From Pseudomonadota bacterium (GTDB taxonomy: Bacteria > Myxococcota_A > UBA796 > CAJQPC01): a DNA stretch of 64,000 nt. Position 1 is the first letter of the stretch. Every line of letters starts with the position of its first letter. This document shows positions 1 to 8,459 of the stretch, piece after piece. A model generated the notes under the pieces. The model was given only the letters and a program-made list of their open reading frames with translations, ran no database searches and was not told the origin of the DNA. The position numbers were made by a program, and so were the translations under genes. Location: contig JAAESX010000099.1 in NCBI GenBank assembly GCA_024228935.1, positions 1 through 64,000 on the forward strand, read 5' to 3'.

Positions 1-22
1 CCAAAACCCCTGTGTAGAGGTA

Positions 23-886
23 CTAGGCCAGCAGGACCTCGGCCAGACCGGCGCCCATCTCGACGCCCTCGTCCCAGTGCCCACGGGCACTCGCCCGATG
101 CACGGTCCCAGCGTCGTCTGCGAACATCACGCGTAGCCACAGCTTCTCGCCGTCGAGCCGCGCATAGGCACCCGCGGGGATGCTGCAGCCGGTCCCGAGC
201 TCGGCCAGGAACGCCCGCTCCGCCTCTACGCAGAGACGGGTCTCGTCGTCGTCGAGCACGCCGATGAGCGCGCGAGCGGGCCCGTCGGCGGCGGTCTGGA
301 TCCCCAGCGCGCCCTGGCCGGGGGCCGGCACGCACTGGTCGATGCCCAGCGGCGTGCGCTCGACCTCGATGCCGAGCCGAGCGAGGCCAGCAGCCGCCAA
401 CACGATGGCGTCGTAGGGCCCTTCCGACAGCTTGCGGAGCCGGGTGTCCACGTTTCCGCGGATGCCCTCGACGGTCACATCCGGCCGGGCGTCGAGGATC
501 TGCGTTCGGCGTCGCGCCGAGCCCGTCCCCACGACCGCTCCGGCGGCCAGGTCGGCCAGCGTCGCGCCGACCAGCACGTCGCGAGGATCCTCCCGCGGCG
601 GGATGGCTGCGACCACCAGGCCTTCGGCGTCCTCGGTCGGCAGGTCCTTCAGGCTGTGTACGGCCAGGTGGATGCTGCCGTCCAGGAGCGCGGCCTCGAG
701 CTCGGCGGTGAAGAGGCCTTTCCCTCCCACCTCCGGCAGAGGCTTGTCCTGGATGCGGTCGCCTTTCGTGGAGATGACCTCCAAGCGGACCGCGATGTCG
801 TGTGCTTCCCGCAGCCAGGCTGCGACCTGCTTCGACTGGGCGAGCGCGAGCTGACTGCCTCGCGTGCCCAGGACCAGTTCGTTCAC
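23..886 (-). CDS. hemC: Porphobilinogen deaminase (hydroxymethylbilane synthase)
   Basis: Polymerises four porphobilinogen molecules into hydroxymethylbilane in cytoplasmic tetrapyrrole synthesis. The 287-residue protein has the normal family length. It opens with the typical LGTRGSQLALAQ motif, has the KGLFTAELE and HSLKDLPT segments that bind substrate, and VPAPGQGALGIQ in the middle. The dipyrromethane cofactor is carried by the Cys in GTGCSIPAGAYA near the C-terminus. Its ATG overlaps the stop of hemA by 4 bp (ATGA), so it is the third cistron of a minus-strand heme operon (HemX-like, hemA, hemC). Bases 1-22 contain no recognisable gene. Identity is secure. Confidence 0.97.
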   Translation of the reverse strand: MNELVLGTRGSQLALAQSKQVAAWLREAHDIAVRLEVISTKGDRIQDKPLPEVGGKGLFTAELEAALLDGSIHLAVHSLKDLPTEDAEGLVVAAIPPREDPRDVLVGATLADLAAGAVVGTGSARRRTQILDARPDVTVEGIRGNVDTRLRKLSEGPYDAIVLAAAGLARLGIEVERTPLGIDQCVPAPGQGALGIQTAADGPARALIGVLDDDETRLCVEAERAFLAELGTGCSIPAGAYARLDGEKLWLRVMFADDAGTVHRASARGHWDEGVEMGAGLAEVLLA

Positions 887-2157
887 TCGTCGTCTCCCTC
901 GAACGCATCACCGAGCGCTCGCAGCCCGTCTTCGTCGCTGGCGAGTGCCAGCGCGCGGGCCTGATGAATCACATTGTGAAGGGTGCGCTTGAGCATGCTC
1001 CGGGTCATCGCGTCGATGACCTCGCGCTGCTTCGGCGTCAGCTCGTCCAGGGTGCCCGAGCTGCGGTCCAGCTCGGCACGCCTCGCGCTCTCACCCGCCT
1101 GGATGATGCGCGTGATGACCGGGTCGGCGGAACGCGCCCCCAGGCTCTCGTAGCAGCGCTCGGCCTCCTTGCGGACGATGGCCTCGGCGACGGTCGCCTG
1201 CTCCTCGCGGCGCTCCAGCCCCTGCCGAGCGACCTGCGAGAGATCGTCGATGTTGAAGACGTACGCGCCCTCGATCTCGTGCACTCCGGGCGCGACGTTC
1301 CGGGGCACGGACAGGTCCACGAGGAACAGCGGCTTGAAGCGCCGGGCCCGCATGACGCCGACCATGCGCCCCACGTCCACGACGTGGTGCCGGGCCGAGG
1401 TCGAGACGACCGCGATGTCGACCCGCTCCAGGTACGCGTCGACCTGGTCCAGATGCACCGCCGTGCCGCCGAACTGTCGGGCGACCTCGACGGCTCGCTC
1501 GTATGTGCGGTTGGCCACGACCAGCTCGTCGACGCCGTGGGTCAGGAGCGCCCTCGCGACCAGCCGGCCCATCTCGCCAGCGCCGAGCAGCAGGGCTCGC
1601 TTGCCGTCCAGCCGGCCGAACACCTGCCGAGCCAGGTCGACGCCGGCCGTACCCACCGAGACCGAGGCCTCGCCGATCTTCGTCTCGGTCCGGACCCGCT
1701 TGGCGACCGTCAGCGTCCTTCGCATCAGCGGGTGCATGATCCGGCCGACCGCGCCGTGCTCGCGGGCCAGCGAGAACGCGGTCTTCACCTGACCGAGGAT
1801 CTGCGGCTCGCCGACGACCATCGAGTCCAGCGAGCTCGCCACGCGGAACAGGTGCGAGACCGCCCGAGAGCCCTTGAACTGGTACAGGTGCGAGGTCAGA
1901 TCGCGGTGCTTCAGCCCGTGCGCCTGGGCGAGGTACCGCGTCAGGCGATCCCCGCCGTCGTCCGGGTGGACCACCGCGTAGAGCTCGACGCGGTTGCAGG
2001 TCGAGAGGATGACGGTCTCGCTGCTGAGCTGGTCGCTCTTGATGGCCTGGAAGTGCTGGGGGATCTGCCCATCCCCCATCGCCAGCCGCTCGCGAATCTC
2101 GACGGGCGCGGTCTTGTGGTTCAAGCCCAGGGAGACCAGCTCGAGGTCCCCGATCAT
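883..2157 (-). CDS. hemA: Glutamyl-tRNA reductase
   Basis: NADPH-dependent reduction of glutamyl-tRNA(Glu) to glutamate-1-semialdehyde, the first committed step of the C5 heme pathway. The 424-residue protein starts MIGDLELVSLGLNHKTAP and carries the catalytic Cys in LSTCNRVELYAV, the SSLDSMVVGEPQILGQVK block, the Rossmann signature LLLGAGEMGRLVARAL and a C-terminal dimerisation helix. The frame stays open upstream to 3030, but that part is a shadow of the HemX-like gene. The ATG at 2157 is preferred because it aligns with the family start and overlaps the previous stop by 4 bp (ATGA). Confidence 0.97.
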   Translation of the reverse strand: MIGDLELVSLGLNHKTAPVEIRERLAMGDGQIPQHFQAIKSDQLSSETVILSTCNRVELYAVVHPDDGGDRLTRYLAQAHGLKHRDLTSHLYQFKGSRAVSHLFRVASSLDSMVVGEPQILGQVKTAFSLAREHGAVGRIMHPLMRRTLTVAKRVRTETKIGEASVSVGTAGVDLARQVFGRLDGKRALLLGAGEMGRLVARALLTHGVDELVVANRTYERAVEVARQFGGTAVHLDQVDAYLERVDIAVVSTSARHHVVDVGRMVGVMRARRFKPLFLVDLSVPRNVAPGVHEIEGAYVFNIDDLSQVARQGLERREEQATVAEAIVRKEAERCYESLGARSADPVITRIIQAGESARRAELDRSSGTLDELTPKQREVIDAMTRSMLKRTLHNVIHQARALALASDEDGLRALGDAFEGDDE

Positions 2158-2960
2158 CCGTGCCACCCCTGAAGCGCGATCAGGATGCCGCCGAGCGAGA
2201 GCACCATGCCGGCGAAGCCCACAACGGAGAACTGGGCCGCGACCTTGCCGCGCCAGCCGCCGACGACGCGCACGAGCACGGCGGCGGCGTACCAGCCCCA
2301 GGCCAGGAGAGTCGCCCAGACGGTGGGGCCGAGGCCAGAGGGGCCGGTCTCCTTGGTGAAGGCCCAGAGACCGCCGCTCGCAATTCCGACGGTCAGCGCC
2401 AGGAAGCCGGCCAGGATGCAGTGCGTGTTCAGGCGGTCGAGCGTGTCGATGGCCGGGAGCCGCCCGAGGCCCGCCAGCTTCTTCGACTTCAGCCGCTGCC
2501 GGACCTTCAGGTAGACGATGCTGATCCCGAACGCGAGCCCGAAGCTCGAGATGCCCAGGAACGTCGACACCGCGTGGATCGGAAGCCAGACGCTGGCCAG
2601 CGCCGGCTCCGGGTTGTGGGTCGGCACCGGCATGAGCAGCGACAGCCCGAGCAGGACGGCGACGAGCGCGACGTGGACCCCAGCGAGGATCTCCCCTTGC
2701 TTGCGTGGACGCAGCGCCAGGGCGCCGATCCCGACGACCATCGCCAGGCTCGCGATCGACGGGCCGGCCGAGTGGACGGGCAGCTCGCCGGTCCTGTACA
2801 CGCCCAGCCCCAGCGCGGCGGCGTGGGCGACGAGCCCGACCGCCAGGATGCCGTCGAGGATGAACGGCAGCCACGGCGGCTTCGTCTCCGGGTCGCCCAG
2901 CCGGACCCCGGCGACGGCCAGGTAGGCGACGAGCGCGACCATGAAGAGCAGGGCGTCCAT
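2154..2960 (-). CDS. HemX/CcsA-family membrane protein of the heme operon
   Basis: A 268-residue integral membrane protein with about eight hydrophobic segments and a PTHNPEPALASVWLPIHAVSTF segment typical of the cytochrome c assembly (CcsA/HemX) family, including the loop His. HemX-type proteins beside hemA modulate glutamyl-tRNA reductase in Bacillus, while CcsA proteins handle heme for cytochrome c maturation; sequence alone does not separate the two. Being first in an operon with hemA and hemC by 4-bp overlap favours a HemX-like role. The family WxxWxWD heme motif appears altered to a GGLWAFTKETGP-type loop. Family assignment good, exact role uncertain. Confidence 0.82.
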   Translation of the reverse strand: MDALLFMVALVAYLAVAGVRLGDPETKPPWLPFILDGILAVGLVAHAAALGLGVYRTGELPVHSAGPSIASLAMVVGIGALALRPRKQGEILAGVHVALVAVLLGLSLLMPVPTHNPEPALASVWLPIHAVSTFLGISSFGLAFGISIVYLKVRQRLKSKKLAGLGRLPAIDTLDRLNTHCILAGFLALTVGIASGGLWAFTKETGPSGLGPTVWATLLAWGWYAAAVLVRVVGGWRGKVAAQFSVVGFAGMVLSLGGILIALQGWHG

Positions 2961-2986
2961 CGACGCTAGCTATCCGCCCCGTCCGA

Positions 2987-4357
2987 CTACTTCGAGCGGG
3001 ACCTGAGCAAGCGAACCTCTCGAGCCGCACCCACGTGCCGCTCGTTGAGCTCGAGCACCTGCTCGAAGCGGGCCAGGGCCTTCTTCTTGTTGCCGTCCAT
3101 TCGGAGCAGGCGACCGACCCGGTAGTGCAGCTCGATCTTGGCGCCCAGACCCTCGATGGTCAGCAGATCCATCTGCCGGACCGCCTCGCTGCCCGTCATC
3201 TCCTTGAGCACGACCCCGACGAAGAGACGGACGACCTTGTACATCGGCTCGTTCGGGTCGAAGCCGATCGCCTCGTCCAGCTTCTCGACGCATTCCTTCC
3301 AGCGACGCATGTCCTCGAGTCCGGTCGCCGCGCGAAACAGGACGCGAGCCCGGTCCCGCAGCTTCTTCGGCACGAAGACCTCGCCCCGCCCCTCGGCCTG
3401 GAGTCGCTCGACCTCGGCGCTGAGGAGTCGTGCCTCCTTGACCATGTCGTCCCGGTGCTGGTTGAGGACGGCGAACACGTGCGCTGCGGCCTGCTTCACC
3501 TCCCTCCCCTCCTCCGTGAACTGGTCGGGGTGGTAGGGCGCGGCGACCTTCCGGAACTGCGAGCCGAGGATCTCGGCGTCGACCTTCAGATCGGCCTTCG
3601 GCTTGAAGCCGAGCGCGGTGAGCGGCTTCATCGCCTCGAACTTGTCGGCGCGTCGGAGGAGGCTGCGCACCTTGCGCTCATCAAGGGTCCGGTTGCGCTT
3701 CTTGCCCTCGACGGCGGTCTTGCCGAGCTCGAGGACGCCCAGCTCGAAGAGCAGGTCCAGGTCCAGCCAGGTCCGCTCGATCACGCGAGGCCCCTCGGGC
3801 GCGACCTCCTGGAGAAGCGCCGCCAGCGTCCGTGCCTTGCGACACCGCTTCAGCGTCCGCATCGTGCCGGTGGACAGGAGCCCCCGGTCCGCCGGGTCGA
3901 GCGGAGCGACCGAGAGCGGCTCGTCCATGCTCTTGCCGAGGCGCTGGGCCACGGTGTCCGCCGGACGCTCCACGCTGTAGCCGTCCCGAATCGCCTTCCC
4001 GAGGTTGGCCTCGAGCGGGAAGGCTCCAGCCGGCGCCGCGATGCCCGCTTCCCACTTGCCGTCGACGCGTCCAGCCGAGGTCCTCGCGAGCACCAGCCCG
4101 AGCGCCTGTGCGGCCGTGTCCCAGACCTCCTGCAGCGCGGCGCCGTCCTGGACGACCGTCAGTACCGCCGCGTTCAGATCGTCCGCCTCGTCGCCGAGGG
4201 TGTCCTTCCAGCGATCCAGGAGCCGCAGCCCCTTCACCTGGACGATCCTTCCCACCTTCACGAACAACTGCGCGTCGCCGAACGACAGCAGTCCAGACTG
4301 TCCGCCGGCCAGGGCGCGCATCAGCAAGGCGGTGGGGCTGCTCAGGTTGCGTGCCAA
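2987..4357 (-). CDS. J-domain-like protein with DUF4388-like N-terminus and C-terminal TPR
   Basis: A 456-residue cytoplasmic protein. Residues 1-60 (ALAGGQSGLLSFGDAQLFVKVGRIVQVK) resemble the DUF4388/PATAN segment found in myxobacterial regulators. A J-domain-like stretch follows around residue 260, with HPD in the loop (KVAAPYHPDQFTEEG). The last 120 residues contain TPR-like helices (ALARFEQVLELNERHVGAAREV). Such fusions are common in Myxococcota, and a DnaK co-chaperone or scaffold role is inferred. It lies 26 bp upstream of the HemX-like gene on the same strand and may lead that operon. Specific function unknown. Confidence 0.7.
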   Translation of the reverse strand: MARNLSSPTALLMRALAGGQSGLLSFGDAQLFVKVGRIVQVKGLRLLDRWKDTLGDEADDLNAAVLTVVQDGAALQEVWDTAAQALGLVLARTSAGRVDGKWEAGIAAPAGAFPLEANLGKAIRDGYSVERPADTVAQRLGKSMDEPLSVAPLDPADRGLLSTGTMRTLKRCRKARTLAALLQEVAPEGPRVIERTWLDLDLLFELGVLELGKTAVEGKKRNRTLDERKVRSLLRRADKFEAMKPLTALGFKPKADLKVDAEILGSQFRKVAAPYHPDQFTEEGREVKQAAAHVFAVLNQHRDDMVKEARLLSAEVERLQAEGRGEVFVPKKLRDRARVLFRAATGLEDMRRWKECVEKLDEAIGFDPNEPMYKVVRLFVGVVLKEMTGSEAVRQMDLLTIEGLGAKIELHYRVGRLLRMDGNKKKALARFEQVLELNERHVGAAREVRLLRSRSK

Positions 4358-4386
4358 TCGGGCCTCGCCCCCGGGTGCGTCATCGC

Positions 4387-4415
4387 TTGCCCGGCGGGTC
4401 GTCGGAGTTTATGCG
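4387..4415 (+). promoter_or_regulatory. Candidate sigma70-type promoter of the thioredoxin gene
   Basis: TTGCCC (4387-4392) and TATGCG (4410-4415) are separated by exactly 17 bp and lie about 70 bp before the thioredoxin ATG, in the divergent gap after the J-domain gene. Pattern match only, in a very GC-rich background. Confidence 0.35.
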
Positions 4416-4483
4416 ATCGGTGCCCGGACCGCAGCGCACGCCTTCTTTGCGGCCCGCCCCAACCCGGCCCAGAGAGAACACTC

Positions 4484-4810
4484 ATGAGCGACCTGATCAA
4501 GAACGTCGGCGACGCGGACTTCCAGTCCGAGGTCCTGGACAACGACACGCCCGTCCTCGTGGACTTCTGGGCCACCTGGTGCGCTCCTTGCCGCGCCCTG
4601 GCGCCGAAGATCGAGAAGCTGGCGGCCGAGTACGGCGGCAAGCTCAAGGTCGTGAAGGTAGACATCGACAAGAACCGCAAGACGGCCATGTCCTACAACG
4701 TCCGCTCGATCCCGACGGTCCTGGTCTTCAAGGGCGGCGACGTCGTGGGCCACAAGGTCGGCAACGTGCCCGAGGCCGATCTCGCGAGCCTCGTCAGCGG
4801 CGCGATGTAG
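4484..4810 (+). CDS. trxA: Thioredoxin
   Basis: Small cytoplasmic disulfide reductase of 108 residues. It has the classical active site WCAPC in VDFWATWCAPCRALAPKI, the buried VKVDIDKN strand and the cis-Pro loop RSIPTVLVFKGG. The ATG at 4484 gives the standard thioredoxin length; the frame runs on upstream but only as a shadow. It is a single-gene unit between the divergent J-domain gene and the convergent MreB gene, and a promoter-like sequence lies about 70 bp upstream. The normal Cys-Ala-Pro-Cys site shows no sign of selenocysteine here. Confidence 0.96.
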   Translation: MSDLIKNVGDADFQSEVLDNDTPVLVDFWATWCAPCRALAPKIEKLAAEYGGKLKVVKVDIDKNRKTAMSYNVRSIPTVLVFKGGDVVGHKVGNVPEADLASLVSGAM

Positions 4811-4828
4811 CGCGCCGAGGGGCGACCC

Positions 4829-5878
4829 TCACAGCGCGACGGCCTGCAGGACCTCGACATGCTCGAGGGCCTGTCCGGCCCCCTGCACGACGGCCGCGGC
4901 CGGATCGTCCGCCACGATGACGGGCAGACCGGTCGCCTCGCCGAGCGCGCGGTCGAGACCTCGCAGCTGGGCTGCGCCGCCGGTCATCACGACGCCCTTG
5001 TCGACGATGTCCGCGGCCAGCTCGGGCGGCGTCTTGTCCAGGGACGCCAGCAGCGTCTCGACGATCAGGTGCACGATCCCCGACAGGGCGCTGCGCACCT
5101 CGTCGGCGTGGACCTTCACAGCCCGTGGGAAGCCCGTCACCAGGTCGCGTCCACGGACCTCGACCGAGCTCGGCTCGCCACGGAGCCGGCCGGGCACGGC
5201 GCTGCCGAGCTGGATCTTCAGGTCCTCGGCGGTCATCGGCCCGATGTGGAGCCCGCGAGTGTCCTGCATGTACCGGACGATCGCGTCGTCCATCTCCTGG
5301 CCACCGACCTTCAGGCTGCGGGAGTAGACGACCCCGCCCATCGAGACGACCGCGACCTCGGTCGTGCCGCCGCCGATGTCGACGACCATGTTCCCGTGGG
5401 GCTCGGTCACGTCCAGGCCCGCGCCGATCGCTGCGGCCAGGACCTCCTCGACCAAGTGTACCTCGCGTGCCCCGGCGGCCTCGGCGCACTCGCGCACGGC
5501 GCGCTTCTCGACTTCGGTCGTCCCGTGGGGGATCGTCAGGACGCAACGCGGCGAGACCACGTGGCTCGGGCCCATGCACTCGTGCATGACCAGGCGGAGC
5601 AGGACCTCGGCGACCTCGAAGTCGCGGATGACGCCCTCGGCGACCGGGCGCACCACCTCGACGTCGGGCGGGGTCCGGCCCAGCATCGCGCGTGCCTCAT
5701 CACCGATGGCGAGGACGCGCTTGTCGCCCCGGGGTTCCTGGTACAGCGCCACCAGCGAGGGCTGGCGGCAGATGACGCCGCGCTTGCGGACGTGGACGCG
5801 CGTGGTGGCCGATCCCAGGTCGATCGCCATGTCCTGGGAGAGGGCCCCGAGCACGCCGGAGAGGAGTCGGCGAGGCAT
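4829..5878 (-). CDS. mreB: MreB-like actin homologue
   Basis: Bacterial actin that organises elongasome cell-wall synthesis. The 349 residues match the family length. Visible are the phosphate-1 loop (MAIDLGSATTRVHV), a CVLTIPHGTTEVEKRAV segment, the phosphate-2 loop (VVDIGGGTTEVAVVSMGG), the KVGGQEMDDAI helix and the adenosine motif VVMTGGAAQLRGL. The usual mreC, mreD and pbp2 partners are not adjacent. The phosphate-1 loop reads GSATTRV rather than the common GTANT(L/I), a small departure. It is divergent from the M48 gene. It may be a second, specialised MreB rather than the main one. Confidence 0.9.
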   Translation of the reverse strand: MPRRLLSGVLGALSQDMAIDLGSATTRVHVRKRGVICRQPSLVALYQEPRGDKRVLAIGDEARAMLGRTPPDVEVVRPVAEGVIRDFEVAEVLLRLVMHECMGPSHVVSPRCVLTIPHGTTEVEKRAVRECAEAAGAREVHLVEEVLAAAIGAGLDVTEPHGNMVVDIGGGTTEVAVVSMGGVVYSRSLKVGGQEMDDAIVRYMQDTRGLHIGPMTAEDLKIQLGSAVPGRLRGEPSSVEVRGRDLVTGFPRAVKVHADEVRSALSGIVHLIVETLLASLDKTPPELAADIVDKGVVMTGGAAQLRGLDRALGEATGLPVIVADDPAAAVVQGAGQALEHVEVLQAVAL

Positions 5879-6021
5879 TCGGAGGGGTCGCCTTGAGCGG
5901 AGAGGAAGGGCGCGAGGAGAGTGCGCGGAGAGAGCGGGGATTGAATGGAGGGGGGTACCTCGCGTATAGCACCCGTGGATCCGCGACTCAAGCGCCCTGG
6001 TGTGCGCTCTGGAGACCCCTG

Positions 6022-6861
6022 ATGAAGCTTCGCACCATCGCGCGCATGACGGCCCTGACGCTGCTCGCCTCGACCGCCCTCGCCGCGTGCATCAAGGTCC
6101 CCGTCACGGGGCGGCGACAGTTCAACCTCATCCCCGACGGAATCATGCGCTCGGTCGGCGCCAGCAGCTACCAGACGATGCTCGCCGACGAGAACGTGGC
6201 ACGCGGGACCGAGAACGCGAGCGCGATCAAGAAGGTCGGCGAGGCCATCGCCAAGGCCGCCAACCAGAAGGACTACGACTGGAAGTTCAAGCTGATCCAG
6301 GAGTCGGACACCATCAACGCCTGGTGCCTCCCGGGCGGCAAGATCGCCGTCTACACGGGCCTGCTCCCCGTCGTCGAGAGCGAAGCCGGTCTCGCCTTCG
6401 TCATGGGCCACGAGGTCGGACACGCCACCGCCCACCACGGCGCCGAGCGTCTGTCGCAGCAGCTCGCCGTGCTCGGCGGGATGGCCGGGCTGTACGTCTA
6501 CCTGGAGAACAAGAGCGACCTGAACGACAAGCAGATCGCGACGGTCATCGCCGCCGCGGGCGTCGGCGCCCAGGGTGGCGTCATCCTCCCCTTCTCCCGT
6601 CTCCACGAGAAGGAGGCCGACGTCATCGGCATGATGTACATGGCCAAGGCGGGCTACCCGCCGAGCGAAGCCCCCGGCGTGTGGGACCGGATGGAAGAGG
6701 CCTCGGGCGCTGGACTGCCCGCCATCCTGTCGACCCATCCGAGCAACGACCAGCGCAAGGAGAACCTGCGCGACTGGATGCCGAAGGCCAAGAAGCGGCA
6801 CAACCGGAGCAGCAAGCGGTCGGGCACGACGCAGACGCTGTGGACCAACAGCGACTTCTGA
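6022..6861 (+). CDS. M48-family zinc metalloprotease lipoprotein
   Basis: Periplasmic, lipid-anchored protease of the BepA/YfgC type, likely in outer-membrane protein quality control. From ATG 6022 it has 279 residues with a classical charged lipoprotein signal (MKLRTIARM...LAAC, lipobox Cys at residue 23). The metal site is HEVGH in FVMGHEVGHATAHHGAERLS, and the downstream Glu ligand lies in RLHEKEADVIGMMYM. The STHPSNDQR motif near the end is typical of the subfamily. The frame is open to 5893, but the signal peptide fixes 6022. The PpiD-type foldase starts 35 bp downstream, suggesting an envelope-stress pair. Confidence 0.92.
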   Translation: MKLRTIARMTALTLLASTALAACIKVPVTGRRQFNLIPDGIMRSVGASSYQTMLADENVARGTENASAIKKVGEAIAKAANQKDYDWKFKLIQESDTINAWCLPGGKIAVYTGLLPVVESEAGLAFVMGHEVGHATAHHGAERLSQQLAVLGGMAGLYVYLENKSDLNDKQIATVIAAAGVGAQGGVILPFSRLHEKEADVIGMMYMAKAGYPPSEAPGVWDRMEEASGAGLPAILSTHPSNDQRKENLRDWMPKAKKRHNRSSKRSGTTQTLWTNSDF

Positions 6862-6896
6862 CTTAGGACACGGGCCGGAAACCGTAGGAGTCGGCC

Positions 6897-8378
6897 ATGT
6901 CCATGATGGAGAAGTTGCGGATGGGGACGGACTCGTTCCTCATCCAAGCGCTCTTCGTCATCATCGTCCTGTCGTTCGTGTTCTGGGGTATCGGAGACTC
7001 GGGCCAGAAGTCCTACGCGAAGGCGGAGGTCAACGGCAAGCGAATCACCGACACCCAGTTCGACAACGAGATGCGCAGCCAGTCCCGCCGGGCTGGCCGC
7101 ACGCTGGGCGATGACGAGTACCGCGAGATGGCCCGCGGCGTGCTGACCAGCATGATCCGCACGCAGGTCCTGGTGTCCGAGGCCGAGCGCCTGGGCCTCG
7201 AGGTCAGCGACGACGAGGTCAAGCGGTACATCTACACAATCCCGGCCTTCCAGGACGAGAGCGGGACCTTCAGCAAGGCGCTCTACGAGAACTACCTGAA
7301 GGGCACCGGCAACAGCGACGTGGCCTTCCGCGCCACGCTGTACGAGGGCCTGCTCACGCAGAAGCTCCAGCAGCTCGCCGCCATGTCGGTCCGCATCACC
7401 GACACCGAGCTGGACGAGATGCTCTCCGCCGAGGGCAGCACGGTCTCGGTCATGTACGTCAAGGTCGCAGACAGCGCGTTCCTGGGCGACGTCGAGGTCA
7501 CGGACGTCGACGTCCAGGGTCTCCTGACCGACGGCGAGGAGCGGGTCCGGGCGACCTACGACGCCCAGTTCGAGCGCCGGTTCAACGAGCCGCGCAAGGC
7601 CACGCTCCGCAGCATCCTCCTCCGCACCGACATCGACGGATCCGACCCGGTCGAGGTGGCCGCGAAGATGGAGCTCGTCCAGGCCGACCTCGACGGGGGC
7701 ATGGCGTTCGCCGACGCCGCCGCCAAGTGGTCCGAGTCCCTGACGGCTGGCTCCGGGGGCCTGCTGGGAACGCAGGCCGAGGATCAGCTCGACCCCGCCG
7801 TCGCAGACGCCGTGTTCGCAGTCGAGGCCGGCGCGCGTACCGAGGTCGTCGAGAGCTCCCGCGGTCTGCAGGTCTTCCTCGTCGAGGAGATCATCGAGGC
7901 CAAGGAGACGCCCTTCGAGGAGACCAAGGAGATGCTCGCCCGCGAGATCCTCCAGGAGGACCGCGCCCCGGAGCTCTCCAAGGCCTTCGCCGACTCGCTC
8001 CTGGCCAGCTGGACCGAGGCCTCGGCTCCCCCGCTCGACCTCCTCGTCGAGAAGGGACTGCTGCCCGAGTCCGACGCCAACGTGAAGCTCTCAGCCGACG
8101 GCCCCTCCGGCCTCGGTGCCGCGCCCGAGATGATGGCGGCCCTGCAGGACGCCCAGAACGGCGACGTGCTCCCGGCGGTCTACGAGGTGCGCGGTCAGCG
8201 CGTCATCGCCCAGGTCACGAGCCGCAGCGACCTCGACCTGTCCGAGGCCAGCGAGGACCGCTTGCGCTTCGCGGACATCGCACGCGCCCAGAAGCAGCAG
8301 GAGTTCGTCACCGGGTACCTCGACGACCTCGTCGCGAACGCCGACGTGGTGCGGAACGACGGCGCCGAGCCCGAGTGA
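6897..8378 (+). CDS. PpiD/SurA-like peptidyl-prolyl isomerase, inner-membrane anchored
   Basis: Periplasmic folding helper for exported proteins. The 493-residue protein has a short cytoplasmic start, one membrane span (residues about 12-32, FLIQALFVIIVLSFVFWGIGD) and a SurA-N-like helical region (VNGKRITDTQFDNEMR...). A parvulin-type domain follows at about 215-335 (KATLRSILLR...AAKWSESLTAGSGGLLG) and then a C-terminal helical domain. The order matches PpiD. A second ATG at 6903 is also possible. It follows the M48 protease by 35 bp, supporting a shared envelope-quality-control role. Confidence 0.85.
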   Translation: MSMMEKLRMGTDSFLIQALFVIIVLSFVFWGIGDSGQKSYAKAEVNGKRITDTQFDNEMRSQSRRAGRTLGDDEYREMARGVLTSMIRTQVLVSEAERLGLEVSDDEVKRYIYTIPAFQDESGTFSKALYENYLKGTGNSDVAFRATLYEGLLTQKLQQLAAMSVRITDTELDEMLSAEGSTVSVMYVKVADSAFLGDVEVTDVDVQGLLTDGEERVRATYDAQFERRFNEPRKATLRSILLRTDIDGSDPVEVAAKMELVQADLDGGMAFADAAAKWSESLTAGSGGLLGTQAEDQLDPAVADAVFAVEAGARTEVVESSRGLQVFLVEEIIEAKETPFEETKEMLAREILQEDRAPELSKAFADSLLASWTEASAPPLDLLVEKGLLPESDANVKLSADGPSGLGAAPEMMAALQDAQNGDVLPAVYEVRGQRVIAQVTSRSDLDLSEASEDRLRFADIARAQKQQEFVTGYLDDLVANADVVRNDGAEPE

Positions 8379-8459
8379 ACGCTCGCTGAGGGCAAGGGGC
8401 GGCCCGGCGGCGCTATAGTCCTGTCTTCACGGGCCCCCTGGCGGGCCACGGAGACGTCC

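Noticed and set aside
2158..3030. 291-codon N-terminal extension of hemA
   Set aside because: Overlaps the whole HemX-like gene in another frame and has no similarity to any known domain.
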